Assembly: GCA_946478975.1 (NCBI GenBank)
Contig: CAMLEO010000159.1
Location: 1-15,849, forward strand
Length of the DNA: 15,849 bases
From: an uncultured Steroidobacter sp.
GTDB taxonomy: Bacteria; Pseudomonadota; Gammaproteobacteria; Steroidobacterales; Steroidobacteraceae
Reading direction: 5' to 3'
The position numbers were made by a program, and so were the translations under genes. This document shows positions 5,894-12,816 of this stretch, one piece after another. The notes under the pieces were generated by a model. It had not been told where the DNA came from, did not search any database, and saw nothing but the letters and a program-made list of their open reading frames with translations. Every line of letters starts with the position of its first letter. Position 1 is the first letter of the stretch.

Positions 5894-7917
5894 GCGCCGT
5901 TGCCAATATCGTCACGCCGGTTACTGCGGCTTGTGAACTTGCTGCAAAACGTGGGATTCCCGTGTTTGTATGCTCCAACAACAAACAACCGTTGACGCGC
6001 AATGGATTCAAGGATGCGACGACCGACCTTGATCAAATCGACGACTGGCTAGTTCGTCATCCCGATGCGTTGCTGGCCGTGCCTACCGGCAAGGCTTCCG
6101 GCATCGTTGTGGTCGATGTCGATCCCGACGGCGCGGACTGGTATCGCGAGCGGTACGAGTTTCTTGCCTGCGGTCGCATTCACCGCACGCGCCGCGGTCA
6201 TCATCTACTCTACCGGATGCCTGAGGTCGAGATCAGGAACAGCGCCAGCAAGATCGCCGACGGCGTCGATGTTCGCGGCGAGGGTGGTTACATCATCTGG
6301 TGGCCGGCGCACGGACTTGATGCCGTCGGTGACCTGGATGACATCACCGAGCCGCCTGAATGGCTGCTCGAACTGCTGACCACCAATCCATCGAGTGCAT
6401 CGAAAAACACCGGAAATTCCAGCGCCGCACCGGTGGTGCCAATTGGCGCTAACGGGGACAGCGCGACTGTCCCCGAGAAGCGCCGCAATGAATATTTGAG
6501 TCGTGAGGCATTCCGCCTGCGCAAGCAGGGACGCACGGTCGAGCAGATCACCGAGGCATTGCAGGCTCTCAACCGCGCCGTGTGCGAACCGCCGCTGGAT
6601 GATGCGGAGGTCGAGCAGATCGCACGCGGCAAAGCCAAGGTTGAGCCGCAGGCTGTCACGCTCGACGACTTCTATGCATACATGCCGGCGCATCAGTATC
6701 TATTCGTCCCGACGCGCGAGCTGTGGCCATCGTCGAGCATCAACTCTCGCATTCCACCGGTACAGATCGCGCCGGATAAATCGATCCCTGCAAGCACCTG
6801 GCTCGATCAGAATCAACCGGTCGACCAAATGACTTGGGCGCCCGGCGAGTCGATGTTGATCAAGCATCGTGTCGTATCTGGTGGTGGATGGATCAATCGC
6901 CACGGATGCACGTGCTTCAACCTATACCGCGCTCCCGAGCCAATGGCCGGCGATGCGAGTAAAGCCGGGCGCTGGGTCGAGCACGTCCGCCACGTATTCG
7001 GCAATGAGGCTGAGCACATCATTCTGTGGCTGGCACATCGCGTTCAACGTCCTGGCGAGAAGATCAATCACGCGCTCGTACTGGGCGGTGCGCAGGGGAT
7101 CGGCAAGGACACGCTGTTGGAGCCGGTGAAGGCTGCAGTCGGTGCCTGGAATTTCGCCGAGGTGTCACCGACGCACTTGCTCGGCCGGTTCAATGGATTC
7201 GTGAAGTCAGTGGTTTTGCGTGTGAGTGAAGCTCGCGACCTGGGCGACGTGGACCGGTTCGCATTCTACGACCACATGAAGGTGCTCACCGCCGCGCCGC
7301 CTGATGTGCTCCGCTGCGATGAAAAGCACTTGCGCGAGCACTCGGTCATGAACGTGTGCGGCATCATCATCACGACCAATCACAAATCGGACGGCATCTA
7401 TCTTCCCGCCGATGACCGTCGCCACTTCGTCGCCTGGAGCGATCGAACGAAGGAAGATTTCAGCGAACAGTATTGGAATGACTTATGGCGCTGGTACTCG
7501 GCCGGGGGCATCCAGCATGTTGCCGCATACCTCGCGACGCTGGATTTGACGGTGTTCAATCCGAAGGCGCCGCCGCCGAAGACACAAGCGTTCTTCGAGA
7601 TCGTCGATTCCAATCGCGCCCCGGAGGATTCTGAGCTCGCCGACGTAATTGATGTGCTCGGCCATCCCGACGCGCTGAGCATTCGCCAGCTCGCCAGCAA
7701 GACCATCAGCGACGACTTCCGCGAATGGCTGCTCGATCGCCGGAACCGCCGGAAGATTCCTCACCGGCTCGAATCCGCCGGCTACGTGCCCGTCCGCAAC
7801 GATGACGCAGACGACGGGCTTTGGAAGCTCGACAGCAAACGAACGGCCGTCTATGCCAAGCACACCTTGCCTCTGCGTGACCGAATCGCGGCGGCTCAGC
7901 GGCTTACGCGGAGGTGA
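5890..7917 (+). CDS. Bifunctional prim-pol / SF3-type helicase replication protein
   Basis: 675-aa replication initiator combining an archaeo-eukaryotic primase/polymerase with a D5/DUF5906-type helicase, like P4 alpha in role. Prim-pol domain about 10-160: GIVVVDVDPDG with catalytic D76 and D78, the RRGHHLLYRM His motif (101-110), and GVDVRGEGGYIIWWP. A PriCT-like helical domain is at about 200-250. Helicase about 365-530: Walker A GGAQGIGKDT (399-408), acidic Walker B VVLRVSEARD (E447), sensor IIITTNH (N497) and arginines in PADDRRHF. The C-terminal part about 590-660 looks like a winged domain. It is coupled by GTGA to the zinc ribbon upstream. A linker at about residues 189-195 is encoded by a palindrome resembling an inserted repeat. 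The gene is intact, so the element can probably replicate by itself once excised. Confidence 0.93.
   Translation: MSAVANIVTPVTAACELAAKRGIPVFVCSNNKQPLTRNGFKDATTDLDQIDDWLVRHPDALLAVPTGKASGIVVVDVDPDGADWYRERYEFLACGRIHRTRRGHHLLYRMPEVEIRNSASKIADGVDVRGEGGYIIWWPAHGLDAVGDLDDITEPPEWLLELLTTNPSSASKNTGNSSAAPVVPIGANGDSATVPEKRRNEYLSREAFRLRKQGRTVEQITEALQALNRAVCEPPLDDAEVEQIARGKAKVEPQAVTLDDFYAYMPAHQYLFVPTRELWPSSSINSRIPPVQIAPDKSIPASTWLDQNQPVDQMTWAPGESMLIKHRVVSGGGWINRHGCTCFNLYRAPEPMAGDASKAGRWVEHVRHVFGNEAEHIILWLAHRVQRPGEKINHALVLGGAQGIGKDTLLEPVKAAVGAWNFAEVSPTHLLGRFNGFVKSVVLRVSEARDLGDVDRFAFYDHMKVLTAAPPDVLRCDEKHLREHSVMNVCGIIITTNHKSDGIYLPADDRRHFVAWSDRTKEDFSEQYWNDLWRWYSAGGIQHVAAYLATLDLTVFNPKAPPPKTQAFFEIVDSNRAPEDSELADVIDVLGHPDALSIRQLASKTISDDFREWLLDRRNRRKIPHRLESAGYVPVRNDDADDGLWKLDSKRTAVYAKHTLPLRDRIAAAQRLTRR
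6454..6474. repeat. REP-like palindrome inside the primase gene
   Basis: GGGGACAG, 5 bp, CTGTCCCC: a perfect 8-bp dyad in the linker between the prim-pol and helicase domains, read in frame as GDSATVP. A similar GGGGACGA-CA-TCGTCCCC lies at 12619-12636. The preceding AACGGGGACAG resembles REP-type repeats of gammaproteobacteria (from memory). Confidence 0.4.
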
Positions 7918-8050
7918 AGTCAGTGCAGTCAGTGATTCCCTATTGCAACCATTTTGCTCCCATTCCTCCCTCTGACTTCCCTTGTGGATGGCAAAGCGTA
8001 TGCGCGAGAAGAGTGCAATGGCAGATCACTGACTTCACCTACCAGACTGA
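7912..8050. other. Repeat-rich gap after the primase; candidate replication origin
   Basis: A 14-bp perfect inverted repeat, AGGTGAAGTCAGTG (7912-7925) and CACTGACTTCACCT (8027-8040), brackets a 101-bp non-coding stretch. The core word GTCAGTG occurs twice directly (7919-7925, 7928-7934), once inverted (8027-8033), and as ACTGAC at 8045-8050. A pyrimidine-rich, less GC-rich tract (about 7935-7980) lies between. P4-type satellites place origin iterons near the primase-helicase, so this is the best origin candidate in the element. A transcription-regulatory role is also possible. Confidence 0.45.
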
Positions 8051-8065
8051 CGGGAGATCCTAACC

Positions 8066-8284
8066 ATGACCCGAAACATCCCCGGCTCACTCGACTGGCG
8101 CATCCTCGCTGCGAGCAAAGGTCCAACGCCGTTGGATGATTCGCGAGGACTCACCGAGCTGTCGGTGACTGAGCGCGTTCGCATCCTGTCAGCACAGGGC
8201 CTGCGACCTCGCGACATCTCCAGCATGTTGCACATCCATCCGCAGATGGTGTTGCTGCTGCTCGCCGAGCAGGTGAGTCAGTGA
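8066..8284 (+). CDS. Small HTH-like protein
   Basis: 72 aa with a GGGAG ribosome site (8052-8056 region) and ATG start. Residues about 32-62 (LSVTERVRILSAQGLRPRDISSMLHIHP) read as a helix-turn-helix resembling sigma-region-4 or transposase-type HTHs. It opens the packaging/capsid gene block and may control it, or may bind the origin just upstream. The stop overlaps the next small gene by 4 nt (GTGA). Confidence 0.6.
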   Translation: MTRNIPGSLDWRILAASKGPTPLDDSRGLTELSVTERVRILSAQGLRPRDISSMLHIHPQMVLLLLAEQVSQ

Positions 8285-8394
8285 GACCGGCGCGCACTTG
8301 CATGCGATGCCTTCGCCTGTTCGTGCCCACGGCACGACGACCGTTCCGCGTGCGCGAATGTCTGCGGTGCTGGCGAGCACGGGTGCGGCGGTGA
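8281..8394 (+). CDS. 37-aa Cys4 zinc-knuckle mini-protein
   Basis: A GTG start overlapping the previous stop (GTGA) opens a 37-codon frame reading MRPARTCMRC and ending RECLRCWRARVRR. Two CxxC pairs are separated by 16 residues and the rest is strongly basic, as in small zinc-ribbon nucleic-acid binders. The same coupling (GTGA) and Cys4 layout occur in the 71-aa gene before the primase. Very short genes of this kind next to terminase genes are easily missed. The Cys spacing and the coupling together make it believable. Confidence 0.55.
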   Translation: MRPARTCMRCLRLFVPTARRPFRVRECLRCWRARVRR

Positions 8395-8509
8395 GCGGCC
8401 ACACCCCTGGGGGCGAGGGTCACGTTTTGGGACGAGTCACCGCGTCGAACGCGCGCCCAGCCGCACGCACGTCCTGTCACTCCCGGTAGCAAAAACATGA
8501 GAACGATTG

Positions 8510-8953
8510 ATGTCTCGAAACCGCACAAGCACAGCCCGAAAAGCCCTTTCTGGCACCCTAAGAGCCGATCGTTTGCACGTTTCGCACGTGGAGCCATTGT
8601 CCCGATTGCCGGCGGCACCGAAGCATCTCAGCGCCGACGCTGTGTCAGCCTGGAAATCATTCGGCGCTCGCGCGATCGAGCTCGGAACGCTGAGCCGTTT
8701 CGACGTCGGTCTACTTGAGTTGCTGAGCCGGACGTGGGCATCAGTTGGTCAGCTTGAGGACAGGCTGCAAGCCGATGGCCTGATCCTCGAAAGCGGCGAC
8801 ACTCGCAAGGCTCACCCTGCGCTCGCTGCACTCAGTCGCGAACGTTCCCTCGCACACAAGCTGCTGAGTGACTTCGGTCTAGCTCCGAGCGGCCGCGAGC
8901 GTCTGTCGATCCCCGCGCCGAAAGAGGCGTACAACGAGTTCGACGCGTTCTAA
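8510..8953 (+). CDS. terS: Phage terminase small subunit, P27 family
   Basis: 147 aa. Small terminases recognise phage or satellite DNA and hand it to the large-subunit motor. P27-family features in order: basic N-terminus, LPAAPKHLSADAVSAWKSFG (about 34-53), LGTLSRFDVGLLELLSRTW, a GDTRKAHPALAALS segment, and the closing FGLAPSGRERLSIP, a strong family marker. The start is ATG 8510 (a TTG lies just before it); the ribosome site is weak. Normally terL follows at once; here the next genes are an HTH protein and the capsid. As in PICIs, a lone TerS could redirect a helper's large terminase to this element's DNA. Confidence 0.85.
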   Translation: MSRNRTSTARKALSGTLRADRLHVSHVEPLSRLPAAPKHLSADAVSAWKSFGARAIELGTLSRFDVGLLELLSRTWASVGQLEDRLQADGLILESGDTRKAHPALAALSRERSLAHKLLSDFGLAPSGRERLSIPAPKEAYNEFDAF

Positions 8954-8964
8954 CGGAGCCCGCG

Positions 8965-9279
8965 ATGACCGCCGACGAACTCTGCTCGATCTGTCTCACG
9001 AACAATATCGTTGTGAGCCTGGCCGGTTTCATTCGCGAGCGTGATGTCGCGCGGCTTCTGGATGTCGACATTCGTACGCTTGCTCGGTGGCGGGCTGACC
9101 GTATCGGTCCAGATGCGGTGACAATCGGGCGTACTTGGTACTACGCGGTCGCGGCTGTGGCCGCGGCACTCACGCCAAGCGACAAACAGCGACATTCGAC
9201 GACACCCAACGACATTTGCAGCATCGACGATGCGACCGACCGCGCAGAGACTGCGGCTTTCTCTCGGAGGGCCGGTTAA
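8965..9279 (+). CDS. HTH_17-like small protein between terS and capsid
   Basis: 104 aa, GGAG at 8956-8959 before ATG. Residues 22-69 look like a MerR/AlpA-type HTH: FIRERDVARLLDVDIRTLAR as the helices, then WRADRIGPDAVTIGRTWYY as the wing, similar in outline to the AlpA-like protein at 5382. The C-terminal 35 residues are polar. In phages this slot normally holds terL, portal and protease, so a DNA-binding protein here is unusual. It could regulate the capsid gene or help in DNA recognition for packaging. Confidence 0.65.
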   Translation: MTADELCSICLTNNIVVSLAGFIRERDVARLLDVDIRTLARWRADRIGPDAVTIGRTWYYAVAAVAAALTPSDKQRHSTTPNDICSIDDATDRAETAAFSRRAG

Positions 9280-10314
9280 GTGACGATGCAACGGGTTTTC
9301 GGTCGGGCAACCACAGAGTCTATTTCGCTCACTCAGTTCGCGAAGGCCGTTGCTCTCGGGCGCGGGAATCTCACTGATGCGCTGATGTTCGCCGAGCAAC
9401 AGCGTGACCAAAAAGCGCTATCGCTGGTCAAGGCCGCGGTCGATGCGGGCACGACAACCGACGCCGGATTCGTGAATTCTTACGCCTATCAGATTTCCGC
9501 CGAGGCGTTCATCGAATCGATTTCCACCATCAGTGCATACGATGCGATCGCGCCCTATGCCCGCGAGTTGCCTTTGCGAACGCATGTTTTCGTCGCCAGT
9601 CAGGCGAGCGCCGGGCAGGCTGATGAGGCTGCGCCGAAAATCGTTACTGAGGTTTCATTCAATGCTGGTGCATTGGAGCCGACCAAATCTGCAGGACTGG
9701 TTGTTATCAGCAACGATCTGCTTCGGCGCGCCGGTCAGGCGGTTTTCGCCAACGAGTTGCGCAGCGCTGTGGCTCGCGCTTCGAACGCTACATTCATTGA
9801 CCTGCTGACCGCCGGCACACCGCCATCAGTGAACGGCAGCTCTGACTTCCTGGCGGACCTGTCGGCCGCCATTGTTCAAACATCGCCGAACGCACGCTCG
9901 CGTTTCTTTTTGCTGGCGGATCCGCAGACCGTCGCACGCTTGGCACTGGCGAGTGATCCGACCACTGGCCTGCGTCTGTATCCGGAATTGTCTGTCACTG
10001 GCGGAAATATCGCAGGCGTCGAAGTGCTGCCGATCGACGGCATCGTCGCGGATTCGTCCGGCGCAGACCTGCTGTTGATTGACGCGCAACAGATAGCCGT
10101 CGGTAGCGACACGCTTGTCCTGTCAGCCGCTCAGCAGGCCTCGGTGCAGATGGATAGCGCGCCGGACAACCCGACCACGGCGAGCACCGTTCTCCTATCG
10201 TTGTGGCAGCGGAACCTGGTGGGCCTGAAGGCAGAAAGATATATCTCTGCTCGCCCGCTCACGAGCACGGCCGTGATTCAGATCGCGAACGCGAACTACG
10301 CAGAGGCTGCGTGA
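9280..10314 (+). CDS. HK97-fold major capsid protein
   Basis: 344 aa from GTG with an excellent CGGAGG (9265-9270). It forms the icosahedral shell. The order of segments matches phage HK97-type capsid proteins: N-terminal helical arm, DAGFVNSYAYQISAEAFIES (N-arm to P-domain), a beta-rich E-loop region ending VSFNAGALEPTKSAGLVVIS, NDLLRRAGQAVFANEL spine helix, RASNATFIDLLTAG, and FFLLADPQTVARLAL with the A-domain beyond. There is no long scaffolding delta-domain and no protease gene beside it, so assembly may need no proteolysis or may borrow it. The call rests on pattern recognition; a structure prediction would settle it. Confidence 0.78.
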   Translation: MTMQRVFGRATTESISLTQFAKAVALGRGNLTDALMFAEQQRDQKALSLVKAAVDAGTTTDAGFVNSYAYQISAEAFIESISTISAYDAIAPYARELPLRTHVFVASQASAGQADEAAPKIVTEVSFNAGALEPTKSAGLVVISNDLLRRAGQAVFANELRSAVARASNATFIDLLTAGTPPSVNGSSDFLADLSAAIVQTSPNARSRFFLLADPQTVARLALASDPTTGLRLYPELSVTGGNIAGVEVLPIDGIVADSSGADLLLIDAQQIAVGSDTLVLSAAQQASVQMDSAPDNPTTASTVLLSLWQRNLVGLKAERYISARPLTSTAVIQIANANYAEAA

Positions 10315-10631
10315 TGAAAGACGAAGCGCCAGAGGCGCGAGCAGCTCGCGTCGTGCGCAACATGGGTACTCCGCCGTCAGCTGCGGCAGCGCTCGAAACT
10401 GCGCTGACGGCGGTGTTCATGCTTGAGAAGCGCATCGCCGAGCTTGAGAACCGAAAGAGCTTTGAATACTGCGGCACGTGGGATGCCGAAACCGTCTACC
10501 AAGCCGACGATTTTGTGACGTTCGGCGGTTCGATGTGGCACACCGATCAACGCACACGCGGAGTCCGTCCGGGCACCGGCCAGGACAATCCGTGGCAGCT
10601 GTGCGTGAAGCATGGGAGAGACGCGCGATGA
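10314..10631 (+). CDS. CBM5/12-like phage structural protein
   Basis: 105 aa starting at an ATG that overlaps the capsid stop (TGATG). The first half is helical with a short coiled coil (FMLEKRIAELENRKSF). The second half, FEYCGTWDAETVYQADDFVT then FGGSMWHTDQRTRG and NPWQLCVKHGRD, is the carbohydrate-binding-like repeat common in phage structural proteins, with its conserved Trp and Tyr residues. It could decorate the capsid or bind cell-surface sugars. It is coupled to the capsid gene, so a virion protein is likely. The stop overlaps the next ATG by ATGA. Confidence 0.75.
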   Translation: MKDEAPEARAARVVRNMGTPPSAAAALETALTAVFMLEKRIAELENRKSFEYCGTWDAETVYQADDFVTFGGSMWHTDQRTRGVRPGTGQDNPWQLCVKHGRDAR

Positions 10632-10840
10632 GAATGCCCGAGACACTTGGCCGCATCAACGCCGAGCTGCAGAAGCGAGACGTTACCTCGTTCGAAGACT
10701 TTCATCTGTCACTGCAAGTTCTGCGAGACGATGAGAAGGGAATTTTCCTGCGGCTTCACTTCAGTTTGATGAGCGGCGATTACTTCACGATCGACACGCT
10801 CGAATGCCAAGCTTTGCTCAATCAAGCGGTGGTGCACTAA
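10628..10840 (+). CDS. Small unknown protein, last intact gene of the capsid operon
   Basis: 70 aa, coupled to the CBM-like gene by ATGA. It reads MRMPETLGRINAELQKRD at the start and has an alternating hydrophobic/charged middle (FHLSLQVLRDDEKGIFLRLHF) suggesting beta strands. No signal peptide or membrane span. The family is not recognised. Its position suggests a structural or assembly accessory. Confidence 0.65.
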   Translation: MRMPETLGRINAELQKRDVTSFEDFHLSLQVLRDDEKGIFLRLHFSLMSGDYFTIDTLECQALLNQAVVH

Positions 10841-10947
10841 TGACCACAATCGTTCGGACGTTCTACATGGGGGGGCGACTCGGATTCTTGATTGCTATGC
10901 CAAAGCTGGCGGCATTTCCCGCCAATGCCGTTCCATTTCTTCGGTGA
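10840..10947 (+). pseudogene. Possible truncated ORF at the operon end
   Basis: An ATG overlapping the preceding stop (TAATG) opens a 35-codon frame that runs into the 3' end of the convergent minus-strand gene. The start looks like one more coupled operon gene, but the product is very short and ends inside the neighbour. It may be the stump of a gene lost when the defence cargo was acquired, or chance. Confidence 0.25.
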
Positions 10948-11626
10948 TCTGCTGCGCATTGAAGTAGCTCGCGACTCGATCAGAGCACAGCATCCCAAAC
11001 ATATTGAGTGCACCTACCTCTGTTCTGTAAAGACCACGATACAGATCTTCGATTGACGCATCTCCGCCGTGTTGCGCATACGCCTGTAGTGCAGTGACAA
11101 GGTGTTGAAGTTCGATGACGATGCCTGCTGTTTCTTGTCTTAAGCACCCCAGAAGGTCATCGAGTCGCGCTATAGCCGCTTGGTGCGAAAGATTGTGATA
11201 CCGGCCGAACCGGAGATTTACAACTGCGAAGAGTAGCTGGTGGACAGACAGTGGCAGCTCATTCCCTTGGAGTCTTTGGCGTAGCTGTTCCGGCGGAATC
11301 TTAGGCGACCGATGCATCAATGCATCGACCTTACTTGCAGCATAGCTGACGAAGCGTTGAATCTCATCCAGCTTTGATTGCTTACGTGTGTGCTCAAGCT
11401 GCTGATGCTGTAGCAGCACCGTGAACAACACGCCGATGAATGCGAGAAATCCAAAGTAAGTGCCAAGCGTTCCGCCCAAGTAGTCACCGTATTGCCCCCA
11501 AACGGCCTGATCAGATGACAGCTCGACACGTGTCAGGTCGGAGAACTTGTAGAGGTAGATGCCTTGAACGAACCACGTGGTGAGTACCGCGAGCGCCAGC
11601 AGCGAGTAGAAGAGTTTTTTCATCAT
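10895..11626 (-). CDS. PutAbiC-like abortive-infection membrane protein
   Basis: 243 aa from ATG 11626 (GTG 11635 is an in-frame alternative; GAGGGG lies 11 bases before the ATG). Two N-terminal membrane segments: LFYSLLALAVLTTWFVQGIY (about 4-23) and FGFLAFIGVLFTVLLQ (about 57-72). Between them is WGQYGDYLGGTLGTYFGF, the signature of the putative phage abortive infection (PutAbiC) family. After the second span come HQQLEHTRKQSKLDEI and a long helical cytoplasmic domain. Family members have been linked to phage exclusion; the mechanism is not clear. It sits in reverse orientation between the capsid operon and the regulators, and looks less GC-rich than its neighbours, both typical of swapped defence cargo. 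Confidence 0.75.
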   Translation of the reverse strand: MMKKLFYSLLALAVLTTWFVQGIYLYKFSDLTRVELSSDQAVWGQYGDYLGGTLGTYFGFLAFIGVLFTVLLQHQQLEHTRKQSKLDEIQRFVSYAASKVDALMHRSPKIPPEQLRQRLQGNELPLSVHQLLFAVVNLRFGRYHNLSHQAAIARLDDLLGCLRQETAGIVIELQHLVTALQAYAQHGGDASIEDLYRGLYRTEVGALNMFGMLCSDRVASYFNAQQITEEMERHWREMPPALA

Positions 11627-11695
11627 GGAGATCACATCCCCTCAGTAAACCTCCCTAGCCGAAACCATCTTCCCATGATCCTCCGCTCAAAGAAA

Positions 11696-11722
11696 AGCCC
11701 GCGACCGAGAGCATCGCGGGCT
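11696..11722 (-). terminator. Rho-independent terminator
   Basis: A perfect 9-bp stem, AGCCCGCGA and TCGCGGGCT, with a 9-base loop. On the minus strand it is followed by TTTTCTTTG. It ends transcription of the 70-aa gene at 11747-11959 and isolates the PutAbiC-like gene from that transcript. Confidence 0.85.
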
Positions 11723-11746
11723 GATGGCAGGCGTCTGTGGGGATGG

Positions 11747-11959
11747 TCAGCGCTGCGCTTTCTCTAATCCGTCCCCGATCTGCTCCATCCATTCCGCAGT
11801 CTTTTCGGCGGTGACGGATGAGTCGAGCATGGGCTTACCGTTCTCCGCGAACACGTGGCAAGCCATGGCGGAGTTTACAAACGCGGCGCGTAGGCTGAGA
11901 ACTTCATCAGCCTCGATGCGAATGATGATTTGCCCCGACGGTGTTGCTGATATTTCCAT
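11747..11959 (-). CDS. Small unknown protein
   Basis: 70 aa with a clear AGGAG ribosome site before ATG 11959. Starts MEISATPSGQIIIRIEADEV (beta-like), then an amphipathic region with AEKTAEWMEQIGDGL near the end. No membrane span or known motif. It lies 23 bp after the XRE regulator gene in the same direction and is followed by a strong terminator, so it is the last gene of the leftward transcript. Confidence 0.65.
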   Translation of the reverse strand: MEISATPSGQIIIRIEADEVLSLRAAFVNSAMACHVFAENGKPMLDSSVTAEKTAEWMEQIGDGLEKAQR

Positions 11960-11982
11960 CGTCGTTCTCCTATTGGTTTGTT

Positions 11983-12333
11983 CTATCTTTGAATGCCGCG
12001 CAACGCTTCGGTCACGCGCTTCACGACGCGCACATCGCCCGCGGTGAGTTGACGCAACCGTTCGAGATGACGCGCTTCAGCCGGGCTCACGCGAGTTTTG
12101 GGCAGCGGTCGAATCGGCTGCATTCCCAGGAGCTGATTCACGGTCACACCGAACACGTCGAGCAGTTTCGGCACGACATCAAGCGAGACGCGCCGAAACC
12201 CGCCTTCCATCGCGAAGACAGTCTGGTGCGAGACGCCGAGCAGTTTGGCGAGGTCCTTCTGAGTCAGCTCGAACTCCTTCCGAAGGGCCGTGATGCGTTT
12301 GCCGAGCGCGCGGTGGAAGTCAGGGTTTCTCAT
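11983..12333 (-). CDS. XRE-family transcriptional regulator
   Basis: 116 aa, GGAGG with good spacing before ATG 12333. Residues about 8-70 form a Cro/CI-type HTH: LGKRITALRKEFELTQKDLA, LLGVSHQTVFAMEGG as turn and recognition helix, then VVPKLLDVFGVTVNQLLG. The C-terminal 45 residues are helical and basic. It is a probable repressor of element genes. It overlaps the 65-aa gene upstream by 14 nt, so it is made with the leftward operon. No direct sign of its operator; the palindrome at 3338-3351 is one candidate. Confidence 0.85.
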   Translation of the reverse strand: MRNPDFHRALGKRITALRKEFELTQKDLAKLLGVSHQTVFAMEGGFRRVSLDVVPKLLDVFGVTVNQLLGMQPIRPLPKTRVSPAEARHLERLRQLTAGDVRVVKRVTEALRGIQR

Positions 12334-12517
12334 GGCTGACCTCCAGTCGATCGAGGCCGGCGATTGACTCGCTCACCAGCGGGATCACGACCGCCAGCGC
12401 ATCGGCAACGTCGAATGTCCCGTCGTCCGCGGCTGCTTGGATGGCGATCAGGACGGCCAGCGCCTTCTGCAGCCGGCGCATCTCGTCGTTCAGCGTGGCG
12501 GTTTTACGGCGGTTCAT
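12320..12517 (-). CDS. 65-aa helical protein of the leftward operon
   Basis: Starts MNRRKTATLNDEMRRLQKAL at ATG 12517 with AAGGAG in front; longer upstream frames lack support. Mostly alpha-helical, with AVLIAIQAAADD and ALAVVIPLVSESIAGLDRL. No membrane span of full length. It resembles the two genes upstream in size, basic SRRK/NRRK start (one of them) and acidic helical body, so local duplication is possible. Coupled to its upstream neighbour by ATGA. Function unknown. Confidence 0.6.
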   Translation of the reverse strand: MNRRKTATLNDEMRRLQKALAVLIAIQAAADDGTFDVADALAVVIPLVSESIAGLDRLEVSHEKP

Positions 12518-12816
12518 GACGCGTCTCCTTGGTCGAGCGCCTGGAGTGCATCCCGAAGGTTTCGATTGAGGTCGAGCGTCAGTCTGTCGTATGCGGCCTC
12601 CAACACCGTTGCGACATCGGGGACGACATCGTCCCCTCTTTGTGCAAGTAGCGCTTGGATACAAATGAACACGAACGAGTTAGCTACGCCCACGTTCTCG
12701 CGTGCGTCGTTCAGTTGTTTGATCGCGGTGGCGATGCCGTCCTGCAGCGCCTTCAGTTGCTTGCTCGCTGTCTGCTTGGTGCGTTTCGGCCGCACCGTGG
12801 CCTTGCGGCGGCTCAT
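12514..12816 (-). CDS. 100-aa helical protein of the leftward operon
   Basis: Starts MSRRKATVRPKRTKQTASKQ at ATG 12816 (GTG 12825 is an in-frame alternative). A strongly basic first 25 residues is followed by two long helices (LKALQDGIATAIKQLNDARE; ATVLEAAYDRLTLDLNRNL), with VFICIQALLAQRGDD between. The basic tail suggests nucleic-acid contact, but no family is recognised. It is coupled on both sides by ATGA overlaps. A palindrome, GGGGACGA-CA-TCGTCCCC, lies inside it at 12619-12636. Confidence 0.6.
   Translation of the reverse strand: MSRRKATVRPKRTKQTASKQLKALQDGIATAIKQLNDARENVGVANSFVFICIQALLAQRGDDVVPDVATVLEAAYDRLTLDLNRNLRDALQALDQGDAS

Noticed and set aside
8298..8489. Forward 63-codon ORF before terS
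   Set aside because: Low-complexity Ala/Ser/Thr/Arg product in a different frame from the coupled Cys4 gene; no ribosome site.
8151..8618. 155-codon minus-strand ORF
   Set aside because: Antisense to the small HTH, Cys4 and terS start; no motifs and no ribosome site.
11941..12339. 132-codon plus-strand ORF
   Set aside because: Shadow of the XRE regulator, which has a clear HTH on the other strand.
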